From: Rhodobacteraceae bacterium EL53
Lineage (GTDB): Bacteria > Pseudomonadota > Alphaproteobacteria > Rhodobacterales > Rhodobacteraceae
Assembly: GCA_900313015.1 (NCBI GenBank)
Contig: OMPR01000006.1
Coordinates: forward strand, 1-64,000
Direction: 5' to 3'
DNA: 64,000 bases
The position numbers and the translations under genes were made by a program. A model generated the notes under the pieces. It had not been told where the DNA came from. It did no database searches and saw only the letters and a program-made list of their open reading frames with translations. Shown here in pieces: positions 17,991 through 28,286 of this stretch. Position 1 is the stretch's first letter, and each line of letters opens with the position of its first letter.

Positions 17991-19679
17991 ATGCTGGACG
18001 CACAGAATAACAAGATAGAACGCCGCGAACCGGCACAGGTGATGCGCCTGTCGCGCCTCGGCTCGCTGCATCAATGCCGCCTAAGTTTTATGCGCAATCT
18101 TACGCGTCGCATGGCGCGCGAGGGGTGGCAATTTTCCCGTCCGGTGTTTGATATCAACGACGCTGGCGTTGGGCGGGCCGTTTACAGCGCAAAGGGGCCT
18201 GATCGCACCTATTCGTTGGTGGCCTTTGCACATGATTTGCCAGCTGAATTGCGCTCGGACCGTGTGATCGCAGAAGCCTGGGACGCGACATTTGCCTTGT
18301 TCGATGGGGTTCCCACCACCGAAGATGTGGACCGTCTGTCCCAAAACGTTCCCCTGCAAGAAGCAGGCCGGGTCAGCGAAAAGGAGCTGTCCCTGTCACG
18401 GGCAAACCGTTCAGGCCGGCTCTGGGCCCATGTGGTTGATTCACTAGCCGCAGGCCATCAGCCGGATGCAGACCAGATTGCGCAAGTTGGGTACTTGATG
18501 CGCACGACAGCCGTTTACGGGTCTGGCAAGTTCGGCGCAGCAGATCGTGAAAAACTTTCGGATCGCCCCGAAATGAACGCCCCGTTTCAAGCTGAAATGC
18601 TGTCTGTGTTTCTCACGCGCGCGTTTGTCCGCGATCTGGTGCAGCACATGGCGCAAGCGAAAGGCGGCGATACCGCAGTTCCTTTGGACCCCGTCCTAGC
18701 GCGCGATTTCGGGATCGGCAATTCGACGGGCTTGGGCATGGCCCCCTTCATCGTCAATCACCCGATCCTGTTCAACAATTGGATCATGGCCCGCGAAGAA
18801 GCAATCGCCCGCGTTCGCAATGTTGAAACTGCCACGCCCGACGCGGTCACCACCTTCCGCAATCTGCTTCAATGCAGTGAGGCCTCGATCCACAATTGGC
18901 ATTCAGCTCATGAGATCCAAATCGCAAAGCTTGCGACTTTGCGCAAGGATCTGCAGACAATCAGTGGCTTTGTTGCCGGGGATGATTTGCTGAACGATCA
19001 CCCTTGGAATCGCATGCACAGGTGGGCTGCTAAGACGCTATCAGAAGATGGGCAGGAGCTGCTCGCCTCGCTGATGCTAGAGCCGTACGGTGACTTGGTG
19101 GACACCCTCACGCAAGACATGTCTGACAACGCCTCTGATGCCTTCGTCATTGATGGTCGCCAGACGATTTCGCAAACTCGCGACCAGATCGAAAATAGCT
19201 TTGGCTGGGCTTTGGGCATAGATTGGGCATCTCGCGAAAACATCGCGCGCGCTTGGTATGTGTCCGAGGAAAAACTAGAACCCCGGTTGGGCGAGCGATT
19301 TGATGAGCCAATCGCAGAGTATGAACAACCGCTAGCCCCGGCCCGGGATGCGGCCCTTGCTCATGCGGCGATGATGGATTGGGATGCAGGACAACCCGTT
19401 GCGGATTTCCTTTTGCGTAACCCGGAACACCGTCACACCATCCGGCGCGCGCAAATCAATGCGACGGCTCCTTACAGCGAAATCCACGACAACACGATCA
19501 GCGCGACAGTGCTACCGATCGACATGTTGCGTGCCAAACTTGCCTTCTTTGGCGCAACGCATTTTGATCCACGATCAGACCGCTGGGTGCGGATCAGCAT
19601 GTATTCAGGCGCGCCTTATCCCGAAGATCTGAACCAAGGAAACGCAGACCTGTGGGTCTATCCAGAGGTGTCGTCATGA
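17991..19679 (+). CDS. Protein of unknown function (562 aa), dipeptidase operon
   Basis: I do not recognise a functional family for this 562-aa protein. It has no signal peptide, no clear membrane helices and no nucleotide-binding loop. It is rich in charged residues and tryptophan; repeated His/Asp/Glu sites are seen (for example EASIHNWHSAHEIQIAKL and DHPWNRMHRW), but no known metal motif. A start at the second Met (18039) is possible. It sits 5 nt after the M19 gene and overlaps the DUF3726 gene by 4 nt, so the three products are made together. It may be a catalytic subunit paired with the DUF3726 protein. Confidence 0.85.
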   Translation: MLDAQNNKIERREPAQVMRLSRLGSLHQCRLSFMRNLTRRMAREGWQFSRPVFDINDAGVGRAVYSAKGPDRTYSLVAFAHDLPAELRSDRVIAEAWDATFALFDGVPTTEDVDRLSQNVPLQEAGRVSEKELSLSRANRSGRLWAHVVDSLAAGHQPDADQIAQVGYLMRTTAVYGSGKFGAADREKLSDRPEMNAPFQAEMLSVFLTRAFVRDLVQHMAQAKGGDTAVPLDPVLARDFGIGNSTGLGMAPFIVNHPILFNNWIMAREEAIARVRNVETATPDAVTTFRNLLQCSEASIHNWHSAHEIQIAKLATLRKDLQTISGFVAGDDLLNDHPWNRMHRWAAKTLSEDGQELLASLMLEPYGDLVDTLTQDMSDNASDAFVIDGRQTISQTRDQIENSFGWALGIDWASRENIARAWYVSEEKLEPRLGERFDEPIAEYEQPLAPARDAALAHAAMMDWDAGQPVADFLLRNPEHRHTIRRAQINATAPYSEIHDNTISATVLPIDMLRAKLAFFGATHFDPRSDRWVRISMYSGAPYPEDLNQGNADLWVYPEVSS

Positions 19680-20299
19680 ACCTGTCCCTGAACGAAGTCG
19701 AAGTCACCGCGAAGAAGGCAGCACGTGGTGCGGGCTATAGCTGGGGCCTGGCCGAAGAGGCTGGCAAAGCGACACGCTGGCTCTGCGCTCAAGGTCTGGA
19801 TGGGTGTGGGATACTTGCTGATCTCTTGTCCGCGACAGACGGTCAGGACCTTTCAAAAATGAGCCCAACCGCGTTGGACAATGAATGGACGGCAGCATCC
19901 GGGCAACTGTGCCCATTGATCGCCGGGGCTTCCCTGTCAGATCATTCTGCCCAGATCTCTCAATCTGGCTTGAATCTAGGTACGGTTTTGTCGCCCCTGT
20001 TTTTGATCCCCTTTGCCGCGCGCCTAAACGGACAGTCGATTAGGGTTGAATGGAACGGTGGATCTGCTGTGACCGATGGGGGGAACCTATCCTTGTCTTT
20101 GAACGGCACACCTACAGCAAGCGTCGTAACTGTCCACACGACGGATCAACCTGTCCCTGTATCTGTAGTACACACACGCGCAGAACCGAGTGATCAGGAT
20201 TGGGCCACCCTCATACAGTTGACTGGGCGAACCTATGCGCCGGCAACCGAAGAGTCTCGGCTGCTCGGGGCCGGATCTGGGTTGTCTGACGCGGACTAA
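19676..20299 (+). CDS. DUF3726-like protein of unknown function
   Basis: The ATG overlaps the previous stop (ATGA), giving 207 aa. The N-terminus reads SLNEVEVTAKKAARGAGYSW and continues with a region rich in small residues, resembling what I recall as DUF3726. No signal peptide or membrane span is seen. Translational coupling to the 562-aa protein suggests the two form a complex. It is the last gene of the LysR-controlled operon; a terminator follows after 23 nt. Confidence 0.85.
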   Translation: MNLSLNEVEVTAKKAARGAGYSWGLAEEAGKATRWLCAQGLDGCGILADLLSATDGQDLSKMSPTALDNEWTAASGQLCPLIAGASLSDHSAQISQSGLNLGTVLSPLFLIPFAARLNGQSIRVEWNGGSAVTDGGNLSLSLNGTPTASVVTVHTTDQPVPVSVVHTRAEPSDQDWATLIQLTGRTYAPATEESRLLGAGSGLSDAD

Positions 20300-20322
20300 A
20301 AGAGCGGCACAAACGTAAAAAA

Positions 20323-20353
20323 GGCGCATCCAACCGGGTGCGCCTCTTTCTAT
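20323..20353. terminator. Bidirectional rho-independent terminator
   Basis: The stem ggcgcatcc / gggtgcgcc (20323-20344, one G-T pair, 4-nt loop) is flanked by tctttctatt on the right and an A-run (20317-20322) on the left. It lies between the convergent DUF3726 and speB genes and can end transcription both ways. Confidence 0.85.
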
Positions 20354-20354
20354 T

Positions 20355-21203
20355 CTATGCGGTCGCTGCCGCCATCAGCCGATAAACGATCTGCGCCGCT
20401 GTGAAATCCCAAGCGGCATTGCCATCAGGTGCCAGTTCCACAACATCAAAACCAACGCAGGTTCGCCCCTTCAGGGCATGTTCAACAAGATGCAGCGCTT
20501 GGTAGTATCCTAGACCGCCCGGCACTGGCGTTCCAGTTGCGGGCATTTGAGACGGGTCCAGCCCATCCACATCAAAACTGACATAAACCAGTTCAGGGAA
20601 ATCCTCGGGCAGATCGACCGCGTGAATGTTTGCCGTTACCAAATCTTCGGCATCTTTAAAGAAGACGCCATTTTTCGTACGACTTTCGGCCTCTTGTGTA
20701 CAAAGTGCGCGCACACCGAATTGCGCCAGCTTTACGCCTTCTCCTGCCAACAAATGCATGACAGACGCATGTGAATATGTGTTGCCTTGGTAGGCCACCC
20801 GCAAATCTGCGTGCGCATCAATCTGAACAATCCCAATCGGTTTACCCAAAGCCCGCGCTACGCCCACAACCGCACCATAACTCAGCGAATGTTCCCCGCC
20901 GAGCGTTACCGGAACTTTGCCAGCCTTTACTGCCGCCTCAGTGCGCACGGCCAAACGCTCCATCACATCCGGCATTTCGCCAGTGCAATCAACAGCTGGT
21001 TCTGTCACGATGCCCTGCGCACAGGGTTCTATGCCCTGACACAAGCGTTCCAGCTCATTCGACGCCTCGATGATTGCCTCTGGGCCTTTGGCGGTGCCGG
21101 ACCCATAGGAGACTGTGCGCTCTAATGGCATCGGGATCACGCGAAAACGGGCATCTGAACCACGCTCGGACGAGCTGAGTTCACTGTCGAGGAAAATGCT
21201 CAT
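20355..21203 (-). CDS. speB: Agmatinase
   Basis: This 282-aa ureohydrolase converts agmatine to putrescine and urea with a two-manganese centre. The three family motifs are present: GGEHSLSYG, IDAHADLRVAY and VSFDVDGLDPSQMPATGTPVPGG. Other ureohydrolases such as guanidinobutyrase look similar, but its place as last gene of an operon with arginine decarboxylase supports agmatine as substrate. The ATG overlaps the preceding gene's stop (ATGA). Confidence 0.92.
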   Translation of the reverse strand: MSIFLDSELSSSERGSDARFRVIPMPLERTVSYGSGTAKGPEAIIEASNELERLCQGIEPCAQGIVTEPAVDCTGEMPDVMERLAVRTEAAVKAGKVPVTLGGEHSLSYGAVVGVARALGKPIGIVQIDAHADLRVAYQGNTYSHASVMHLLAGEGVKLAQFGVRALCTQEAESRTKNGVFFKDAEDLVTANIHAVDLPEDFPELVYVSFDVDGLDPSQMPATGTPVPGGLGYYQALHLVEHALKGRTCVGFDVVELAPDGNAAWDFTAAQIVYRLMAAATA

Positions 21204-22369
21204 GAGAGTCTTTCTTTGAAATCATCATACCCAAACTGCTTCACGATCTGCAGCGCATCAGTTTCACTGTTCCACAGCGCGATGGTCGGTAGGGGTACGC
21301 CGTTGAAGGTGTTGGTTTTCACCATCGAATAATGCGCCTGATCCAGAAAGGCAAAGCGGTCGCCAATCTTAAGCGGCTGCGCCCAAGTGTAATCGCCAAT
21401 CACATCACCTGCCAAACACGATGGCCCGCCCAGACGATAAGTGTGACCCGTGTCGGTCTCATTCATCAAGGCCGGGCGATACGGGGCTTCGATCACATCA
21501 GGCATATGACAGGTCGCAGAGATATCCGTGATCGCAAGATCCATTCCGTTTTGCGGTAGATCGAGGATTTCACCAATCAGAATTCCCGCATCCAATGCCA
21601 CGGCTTCACCCGGTTCAAGATACACATCGATACCGTACTTGGAACGGATCTCTTTGATGAACGCAATCAAAGCCTCGCGATCATAATCATCGCGGGTGAT
21701 GTGATGACCACCGCCAAAATTCAACCACTTGAGTTGATCCATATAGGGCGCCAATCGCGGTTCAACCGACGCCCACGTCCGCGCCAACGGATCAAACCCC
21801 TGTTCACACAGCGTATGCATGTGCACCCCATCAACCCCAACTAGCGTTTCGCGCGTCACTTGCGAAACAGGCGTTCCCAAGCGTGAACAAGGCGCACAAG
21901 GGTCGTATTTGGGAATTTCGCCCTCGGAATGTTCCGGGTTGATCCGCAATCCAACCTGTTTGCCAGCAGCCTGACATTTGGCCAGAAACCGGTCTTTCTG
22001 AGTGGGACTATTAAAAATTACATGATCGGACAGCGCAATAATTTCATCAATCTCACTGTCTTTGTAACCTGCGCAAAACGTGGCCACTTCGCCTCCGTAT
22101 TCTTCGCGTCCCAATCGGGCCTCAAAGATACCGCTCGCACAGACACCACCAAGGTGCTGACGTACCAAAGAGGCCAATGCGAACATCGAAAACGCCTTGA
22201 GCGCACTGAGGACATGCGCCCCGGACCGGTCCGCAATATCGCCAAGAATAGTCAGGTTCCGTTCAACCGCCTTGTCATCGACCACAAAGCACGGTGTCGG
22301 CACACGAGACATATCAAAGCTGCGGAAAGCGCCGGCATCACCGGCCTGAGTGGTCATCATCTCGGACAA
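21200..22369 (-). CDS. nspC: Carboxynorspermidine/carboxyspermidine decarboxylase
   Basis: This PLP enzyme of the alanine-racemase-like (fold III) decarboxylase group is about 389 aa and makes spermidine (or norspermidine) from its carboxy form. The PLP lysine is in HVLSALKAFSMFAL; glycine-rich FGGGHHITRDDYD and LEPGEAVALDAG are typical. Start: an SD GGAGGG (22381-22376) lies 6 nt before TTG at 22369; the next ATG at 22360 is 15 nt away, so TTG is the better start. A longer frame to 22522 is open but overlaps the upstream gene. Coupled to speB by ATGA. Confidence 0.93.
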   Translation of the reverse strand: MSEMMTTQAGDAGAFRSFDMSRVPTPCFVVDDKAVERNLTILGDIADRSGAHVLSALKAFSMFALASLVRQHLGGVCASGIFEARLGREEYGGEVATFCAGYKDSEIDEIIALSDHVIFNSPTQKDRFLAKCQAAGKQVGLRINPEHSEGEIPKYDPCAPCSRLGTPVSQVTRETLVGVDGVHMHTLCEQGFDPLARTWASVEPRLAPYMDQLKWLNFGGGHHITRDDYDREALIAFIKEIRSKYGIDVYLEPGEAVALDAGILIGEILDLPQNGMDLAITDISATCHMPDVIEAPYRPALMNETDTGHTYRLGGPSCLAGDVIGDYTWAQPLKIGDRFAFLDQAHYSMVKTNTFNGVPLPTIALWNSETDALQIVKQFGYDDFKERLS

Positions 22370-22466
22370 GATGAACCCTCCGAATGAGGCAGGGGCAGCG
22401 CCCGACTGCGCGTGGATGTGAATGCCCGGCGACCTTGGCCACCGAGCACCTCTTTTTACAGCGACC

Positions 22467-23678
<1,212 letters not shown>

Positions 23679-23703
23679 GCGCAAATCTCCTCTGGGTGGG
23701 GTA

Positions 23704-25593
23704 TTATTCGTAGTAAGTATAGCCATTGATGCTGTCGCGATAAGCCCCAATGATCAGCTTGCGTTCGCTGGCTTTGAGTGTTCCAGCAGAAATTGCACCA
23801 TCGACCAACTTGCGGAATGCCGCGACGCAGTCGGTCGGGTCAAACTCAACATAAGACAGCACCTGTGAGATCGTGTCGCCCTCTTGCTCGTGCAACAGGT
23901 CAAACCCACCGTCTGCGCGCAAATCGATGGTCACCACATTTGTGTCGCCAAAGAGATTGTGTAGATCGCCCAGCGTTTCCTGATAGGCGCCAACAAAGAA
24001 CACACCCAGATAATAGGTCTCGTCTTCGGGCAGGGAATGCACTGGTAGGGACGGCGATACACCATCTGCCAGAATAAACTTGTCGACCTTACCATCACTG
24101 TCACAAGTGATGTCCGACAGAACCGCGCGGCGATCCGGCGTCTGGTTCAACATCTGTAAGGGCACGATCGGGTGCAGCTGGTCAATCGCCCAAACATCTG
24201 GCAACGACTGAAACAGCGAGAAATTGCAGTGGTAGATATCGGCCAACTTTTCCAGTTGGTCATCCACATCCGTCTCGCCGTCTTGCGCCGCAACCAGCGC
24301 TTTGACACGGGCCATCAGGTTCAGATAAATGCGTTCCGCCCGCGCCATTTGGCGTAAATCTACATAACCACGACGAAACAGGGCGCGCAGCTCGTTGCGA
24401 TAGAAATTCGCGTCGTTCCAGCATTCCTGTAACCGGTCGGGTTTCAGGTATCCGCGCACAGCGGCTAGATCCGAAACAAGGTGATGGTCGTCAGGATCCG
24501 CATCCGGTGCTGTTGGCGCGTCATAGAGCGTGCATTCCAAGACATTGAACACCAACATCGACGAGGTCGCGACCACCGCACGGCCGCTTTCGGTGACCAA
24601 AGTCGGGTGCGCTACCTCTGCTTCGTCCAGAGCATAAGCCACGGTTTCAACGACATTAGCACAATATTCTTCAACCGTGTAATTGATCGAATTCTCTGCA
24701 GCTTTCTTTTCGCCGGTATAATCCACGCCCATTCCACCGCCCAAATCCAAATGGGTCAAAGGCACACCTTCGGTGGTCAGTTCGGTGTAGTATCGGCAGG
24801 CCTCGCCCACGGCGCGGCGCACGTCGTTCACATCCTGCACCTGAGACCCCAAATGCGAGTGCTGTAGCTTGAGACATTGAATCAGCCCAGCATCACGCAG
24901 CTTATCAACGACGGCCACCAGTTGATCGGTGTTCATGCCAAAGGCAGATCGGTCACCCGAGCTTTCCTCCCACTTACCGCTGATCTGATTGGTCAACTTG
25001 ACCCGCACACCCAACAACGGTTCGATGCCCAATTCACGATAAACTTCGATGACAGTGTCGGCCTCTTTCGGGCTTTCCAACACGATCACAGTGTTAAATC
25101 CCAGCCTGCGGGACAGGATCGCCAATTGTATGAATTCAGCATCCTTGACGCCATTGCACACAATCAGTGCCTCTTTGGCCAGCCGATGTGCCAATGCAAT
25201 CACCAGCTCTGGCTTAGAGCCTGCTTCAAGACCGTAGTCGAATTTGTGCCCAAACTCGACGATCCGGTCGATCACCTGCGCCTGCTGGTTGACCTTGATC
25301 GGAAAAACACCGCGATAATTGCCCTTGTAGCCAACGCGCGCGATGGCATCCGCAAAACTTTCGTTGATGTGGGCGATCTCGTTTTCCAGGTACGAACTGA
25401 CCCGCAGGATCATCGGAGATTTGATACCCCGTTCGTCCAGATCGTGCAGAATGCTCGGCAGGCTGATCGCGGGCGCCTCGGGTGCCAGTGGATTGGTCAG
25501 TCCAATCTCACCCTCGTCCGTCACCACGATGAGGCCCTTGCCCCATTTGTCCACGCCATAAACGGAATGCGGTGCGTCGTGAGAGTGTTTCAA
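23704..25593 (-). CDS. speA: Biosynthetic arginine decarboxylase
   Basis: This 629-aa PLP enzyme makes agmatine from arginine, the first step of the polyamine route. Features include YRGVFPIKVNQQAQVIDRIV with the PLP lysine, HSHLGSQV, LDLGGGMGVDY and the C-terminal segment CDSDGKVDKF with its substrate-binding cysteine and aspartate. Length and order match the SpeA family. The best start I see is TTG at 25593, with no strong binding site, so the exact N-terminus is uncertain. It heads the operon speA - dehydrogenase - nspC - speB, a complete arginine to spermidine pathway. Confidence 0.95.
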   Translation of the reverse strand: MKHSHDAPHSVYGVDKWGKGLIVVTDEGEIGLTNPLAPEAPAISLPSILHDLDERGIKSPMILRVSSYLENEIAHINESFADAIARVGYKGNYRGVFPIKVNQQAQVIDRIVEFGHKFDYGLEAGSKPELVIALAHRLAKEALIVCNGVKDAEFIQLAILSRRLGFNTVIVLESPKEADTVIEVYRELGIEPLLGVRVKLTNQISGKWEESSGDRSAFGMNTDQLVAVVDKLRDAGLIQCLKLQHSHLGSQVQDVNDVRRAVGEACRYYTELTTEGVPLTHLDLGGGMGVDYTGEKKAAENSINYTVEEYCANVVETVAYALDEAEVAHPTLVTESGRAVVATSSMLVFNVLECTLYDAPTAPDADPDDHHLVSDLAAVRGYLKPDRLQECWNDANFYRNELRALFRRGYVDLRQMARAERIYLNLMARVKALVAAQDGETDVDDQLEKLADIYHCNFSLFQSLPDVWAIDQLHPIVPLQMLNQTPDRRAVLSDITCDSDGKVDKFILADGVSPSLPVHSLPEDETYYLGVFFVGAYQETLGDLHNLFGDTNVVTIDLRADGGFDLLHEQEGDTISQVLSYVEFDPTDCVAAFRKLVDGAISAGTLKASERKLIIGAYRDSINGYTYYE

Positions 25594-25884
25594 AAAGGTG
25601 GACCTACAGCAGAAAAAGGGGCGGTGTGGAAGCGCCGTTTACGTCAGAGGGTTGATTCGTCCAAGGGTTTTCTTTTGATCAGATTTGGGGGCGACAAAAA
25701 GACATTATCTCATCCGCAGAGCATATCAGCAAAACTTACTAACCGGCGCACCGAGGGTGGATCACGAAGGGGTGAAGCAGGGTGAGTTGATATATATTGA
25801 TCTGAAGCGCAGTCTGTCTTTGTCGGATTTTCCTCAGACCCACCCAATCAACAGGCCCTAAAAGCCCTCTGGAGGCGTTAGAAA

Positions 25885-26139
25885 ATGACATTACCGAGAT
25901 ATGTGGCATCCAGCATAGGAATTGCACTGCTGATCCTACCGCAAGTCGCAGCAGCGACCGGGAAAGTAGATTCAAAAGACCAAAAAATTGAAAAAGGCGC
26001 GCAGGTGCCTGATACAGACCCGCGCTGGTCTAACTGGCCGCACTTACCCGATGGGCAAGCTGGTCGGTCATATCGAAAGCTTGTGCGCCCTGAATATGGC
26101 GGCCCGGTCGAGCGAAATTTCGAATCCGGGCGCCGTTAA
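25885..26139 (+). CDS. Small exported protein, unknown function
   Basis: This 84-aa protein has a clear signal peptide (basic start, hydrophobic residues 9-22, AAA-like cleavage site) and a mature part of about 60 aa rich in Lys, Asp, Arg and Pro. Mature segment DPRWSNWPHLPDGQAGRSY has no known motif. GGAGG (25871-25875) lies 9 nt before the ATG. It sits alone between speA and ychF, in opposite orientation to both. Unknown function; coding is supported by the ribosome site and the signal peptide. Confidence 0.7.
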   Translation: MTLPRYVASSIGIALLILPQVAAATGKVDSKDQKIEKGAQVPDTDPRWSNWPHLPDGQAGRSYRKLVRPEYGGPVERNFESGRR

Positions 26140-26156
26140 TCAGAACGCGCCTTGGT

Positions 26157-27254
26157 TCAGGTGTTGAACAAGAAGTGCAGCACGTCGCCGTCTTTAACGA
26201 TGTACGACTTGCCCTCTGCGCGCATTTTGCCCGCTTCTTTTGAACCCTGTTCGCCATTGTGGGCGATGTAGTCGTCATAGGCGATGGTTTCTGCGCGGAT
26301 AAATCCGCGTTCGAAATCACCATGGATGACGCCCGCCGCCTGTGGCCCGGCTGTACCTGTTTTGATGGTCCAGGCGCGCGCCTCTTTCGGACCAACGGTG
26401 AAATAGGTTTCCAGATGAAGCAGCTCATAACCTGCCCGGATCAAACGATCGAGCCCTGCTTCTTCTAGGCCCATCTCAGTCAGGAACATTTCAGCTTCGT
26501 CATCTTCCAACTGGCTGATCTCTTCTTCGATCTGCGCTGAGATAATGACGTGTGAATTCCCCTGAGCGGCGGCCATTTCAGCAACCTTGGCAGAATGCGC
26601 GTTGCCTTCTGCCGCCTCGGCTTCACCGACGTTACACACATACAGAACTGGCTTGGTTGTCAGAAGCTGCAGCATTTTCCAGGCTTTTGCATCTTCTTCG
26701 TCAACTTCGATCAAACGTGCGGGCTTGCCGTCTTCGAGCATTGCGAGTGCCTGACGCAACAGGCGTTCTTGCTGGACAGCCTCTTTGTCGCCGCCACGCA
26801 CCTTGCGCACGATATTCTGCAACCGCTTTTCGATGCTTTCAATGTCAGCCAGCATCAGCTCAGTTTCGATGGTTTCCGCATCTTCCACGGGGTTCACGCG
26901 GCCATCGACGTGGGTCACATCTCCGTCTTCGAAACAGCGCAACACATGCGCAATCGCGTCTGTTTCACGAATGTTGGCCAGAAACTGATTGCCCAGACCT
27001 TCGCCTTGGGACGCGCCTTTGACCAGGCCAGCAATGTCCACAAAGGTCATGCGCGTTGGAATGATCTGCTTTGATCCCGCAATCGCGGCGAGTTTATCAA
27101 GGCGTGCATCGGGCACGCCGACCTCTCCGACATTGGGTTCAATTGTGCAGAACGGGAAATTCGCCGCCTGCGCTGCTGCTGTTTTGGTCAACGCGTTGAA
27201 CAGGGTCGACTTGCCAACATTGGGCAGACCCACGATTCCCATTTTAAAGCCCAT
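26157..27254 (-). CDS. ychF: Redox-regulated ATPase/GTPase YchF
   Basis: This 365-aa Obg-related P-loop protein binds the ribosome and hydrolyses ATP. It has the P-loop GLPNVGKSTLFNAL, switch DIAGLVKGASQGEGLGN, the NxxE-type specificity motif VCNVGE, a coiled-coil region and a C-terminal TGS domain ending YIVKDGDVLHFLFNT. AGGAGA lies 7 nt before the ATG. A housekeeping gene of normal length. Confidence 0.97.
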   Translation of the reverse strand: MGFKMGIVGLPNVGKSTLFNALTKTAAAQAANFPFCTIEPNVGEVGVPDARLDKLAAIAGSKQIIPTRMTFVDIAGLVKGASQGEGLGNQFLANIRETDAIAHVLRCFEDGDVTHVDGRVNPVEDAETIETELMLADIESIEKRLQNIVRKVRGGDKEAVQQERLLRQALAMLEDGKPARLIEVDEEDAKAWKMLQLLTTKPVLYVCNVGEAEAAEGNAHSAKVAEMAAAQGNSHVIISAQIEEEISQLEDDEAEMFLTEMGLEEAGLDRLIRAGYELLHLETYFTVGPKEARAWTIKTGTAGPQAAGVIHGDFERGFIRAETIAYDDYIAHNGEQGSKEAGKMRAEGKSYIVKDGDVLHFLFNT

Positions 27255-27494
27255 TGCCGGTCTCCTGAAGCCATATGACGGCTGCTTCTAGGCAGCTAGG
27301 GGCTAAGACGCAAGACAAGGTCGTGCTTTCAACCCGCACTTAAACCTCGATATCACAGAAATTCGGAGGGAATTGTACAGTTCGGCCCCCTTATCGTACG
27401 GTTTCAGCGCATTCTTCTCACGACTAGACTCAGTCGGGATTGATTTTCCCGCCAAGTTTCTGCACATCAGACTCAACCGAAAAGGATGCAGACC

Positions 27495-28286
27495 ATGACC
27501 CGTATCGACGCCAAATTCGCAGATCTAATATCCAAGGGCAAAAAGGCCTTTGTTTCTTATGTGATGGCGGGTGACCCGGATTTTGAAACATCACTGGAAC
27601 TGGTCAAAGGTCTGCCCGGTGCGGGCGTCGATATTATCGAGCTCGGCTTGCCCTTTACCGACCCGATGGCAGACGGCCCAACCATCCAGTTGGCCGGGCA
27701 GCGCGCCTTGGATGCCGGGATGACGTTGAACAAAACTTTGGAACTTGCGCGCCAGTTCCGCGAGACCGACGATACAACCCCGATTGTTTTGATGGGCTAT
27801 TACAATCCGATCTATTCCATGGGCGTCGACGCGTTCCTTAGCGCTGCAAAAGCGGCTGGCATTGATGGCTTGATTGTCGTGGACCTTCCACCTGAAGAAG
27901 ACGATGAGCTCTGCCTGCCTGCGCAGGCCGCCGGCTTGAACTTTATCCGCCTGGCAACCCCAACTACGGACGATCAGCGTTTGCCCCGTGTCATGCAAAA
28001 CACGTCTGGGTTTGTGTACTACGTCTCGATCACAGGGATCACGGGTTCCGCCGAAGCACAGGCCGGTGATGTTGGCCCCGAAGTTGCACGCCTGAAGGCG
28101 GCCACCGATCTGCCGATCATTGTCGGGTTTGGCATCAACACTCCGGAACGCGCGGAAACCATCGCCAGCCTGTCAGATGGTGCCGTGGTCGGCAGTGCAA
28201 TTGTCAGTCAATTGGCACAGGGCAAATCCACCGCAGAAGTTCTGGCATTTGTAAAAACCCTGTCAGATGGGGCTCATCGCGCCTAA
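27495..28286 (+). CDS. trpA: Tryptophan synthase alpha chain
   Basis: This 263-aa TIM-barrel enzyme cleaves indole-glycerol phosphate to indole and glyceraldehyde 3-phosphate. Catalytic Glu lies in [17 protein letters not shown] and the second acidic residue in [11 protein letters not shown]; phosphate-binding loops are GFGINTPE and GAVVGSAIV. The second ATG (27495) is chosen: AAAGGA lies 8 nt ahead, whereas the first ATG (27486) overlaps it. trpB is not adjacent. The 3' end overlaps the convergent kinase gene by 4 nt. Confidence 0.96.
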   Translation: MTRIDAKFADLISKGKKAFVSYVMAGDPDFETSLELVKGLPGAGVDIIELGLPFTDPMADGPTIQLAGQRALDAGMTLNKTLELARQFRETDDTTPIVLMGYYNPIYSMGVDAFLSAAKAAGIDGLIVVDLPPEEDDELCLPAQAAGLNFIRLATPTTDDQRLPRVMQNTSGFVYYVSITGITGSAEAQAGDVGPEVARLKAATDLPIIVGFGINTPERAETIASLSDGAVVGSAIVSQLAQGKSTAEVLAFVKTLSDGAHRA

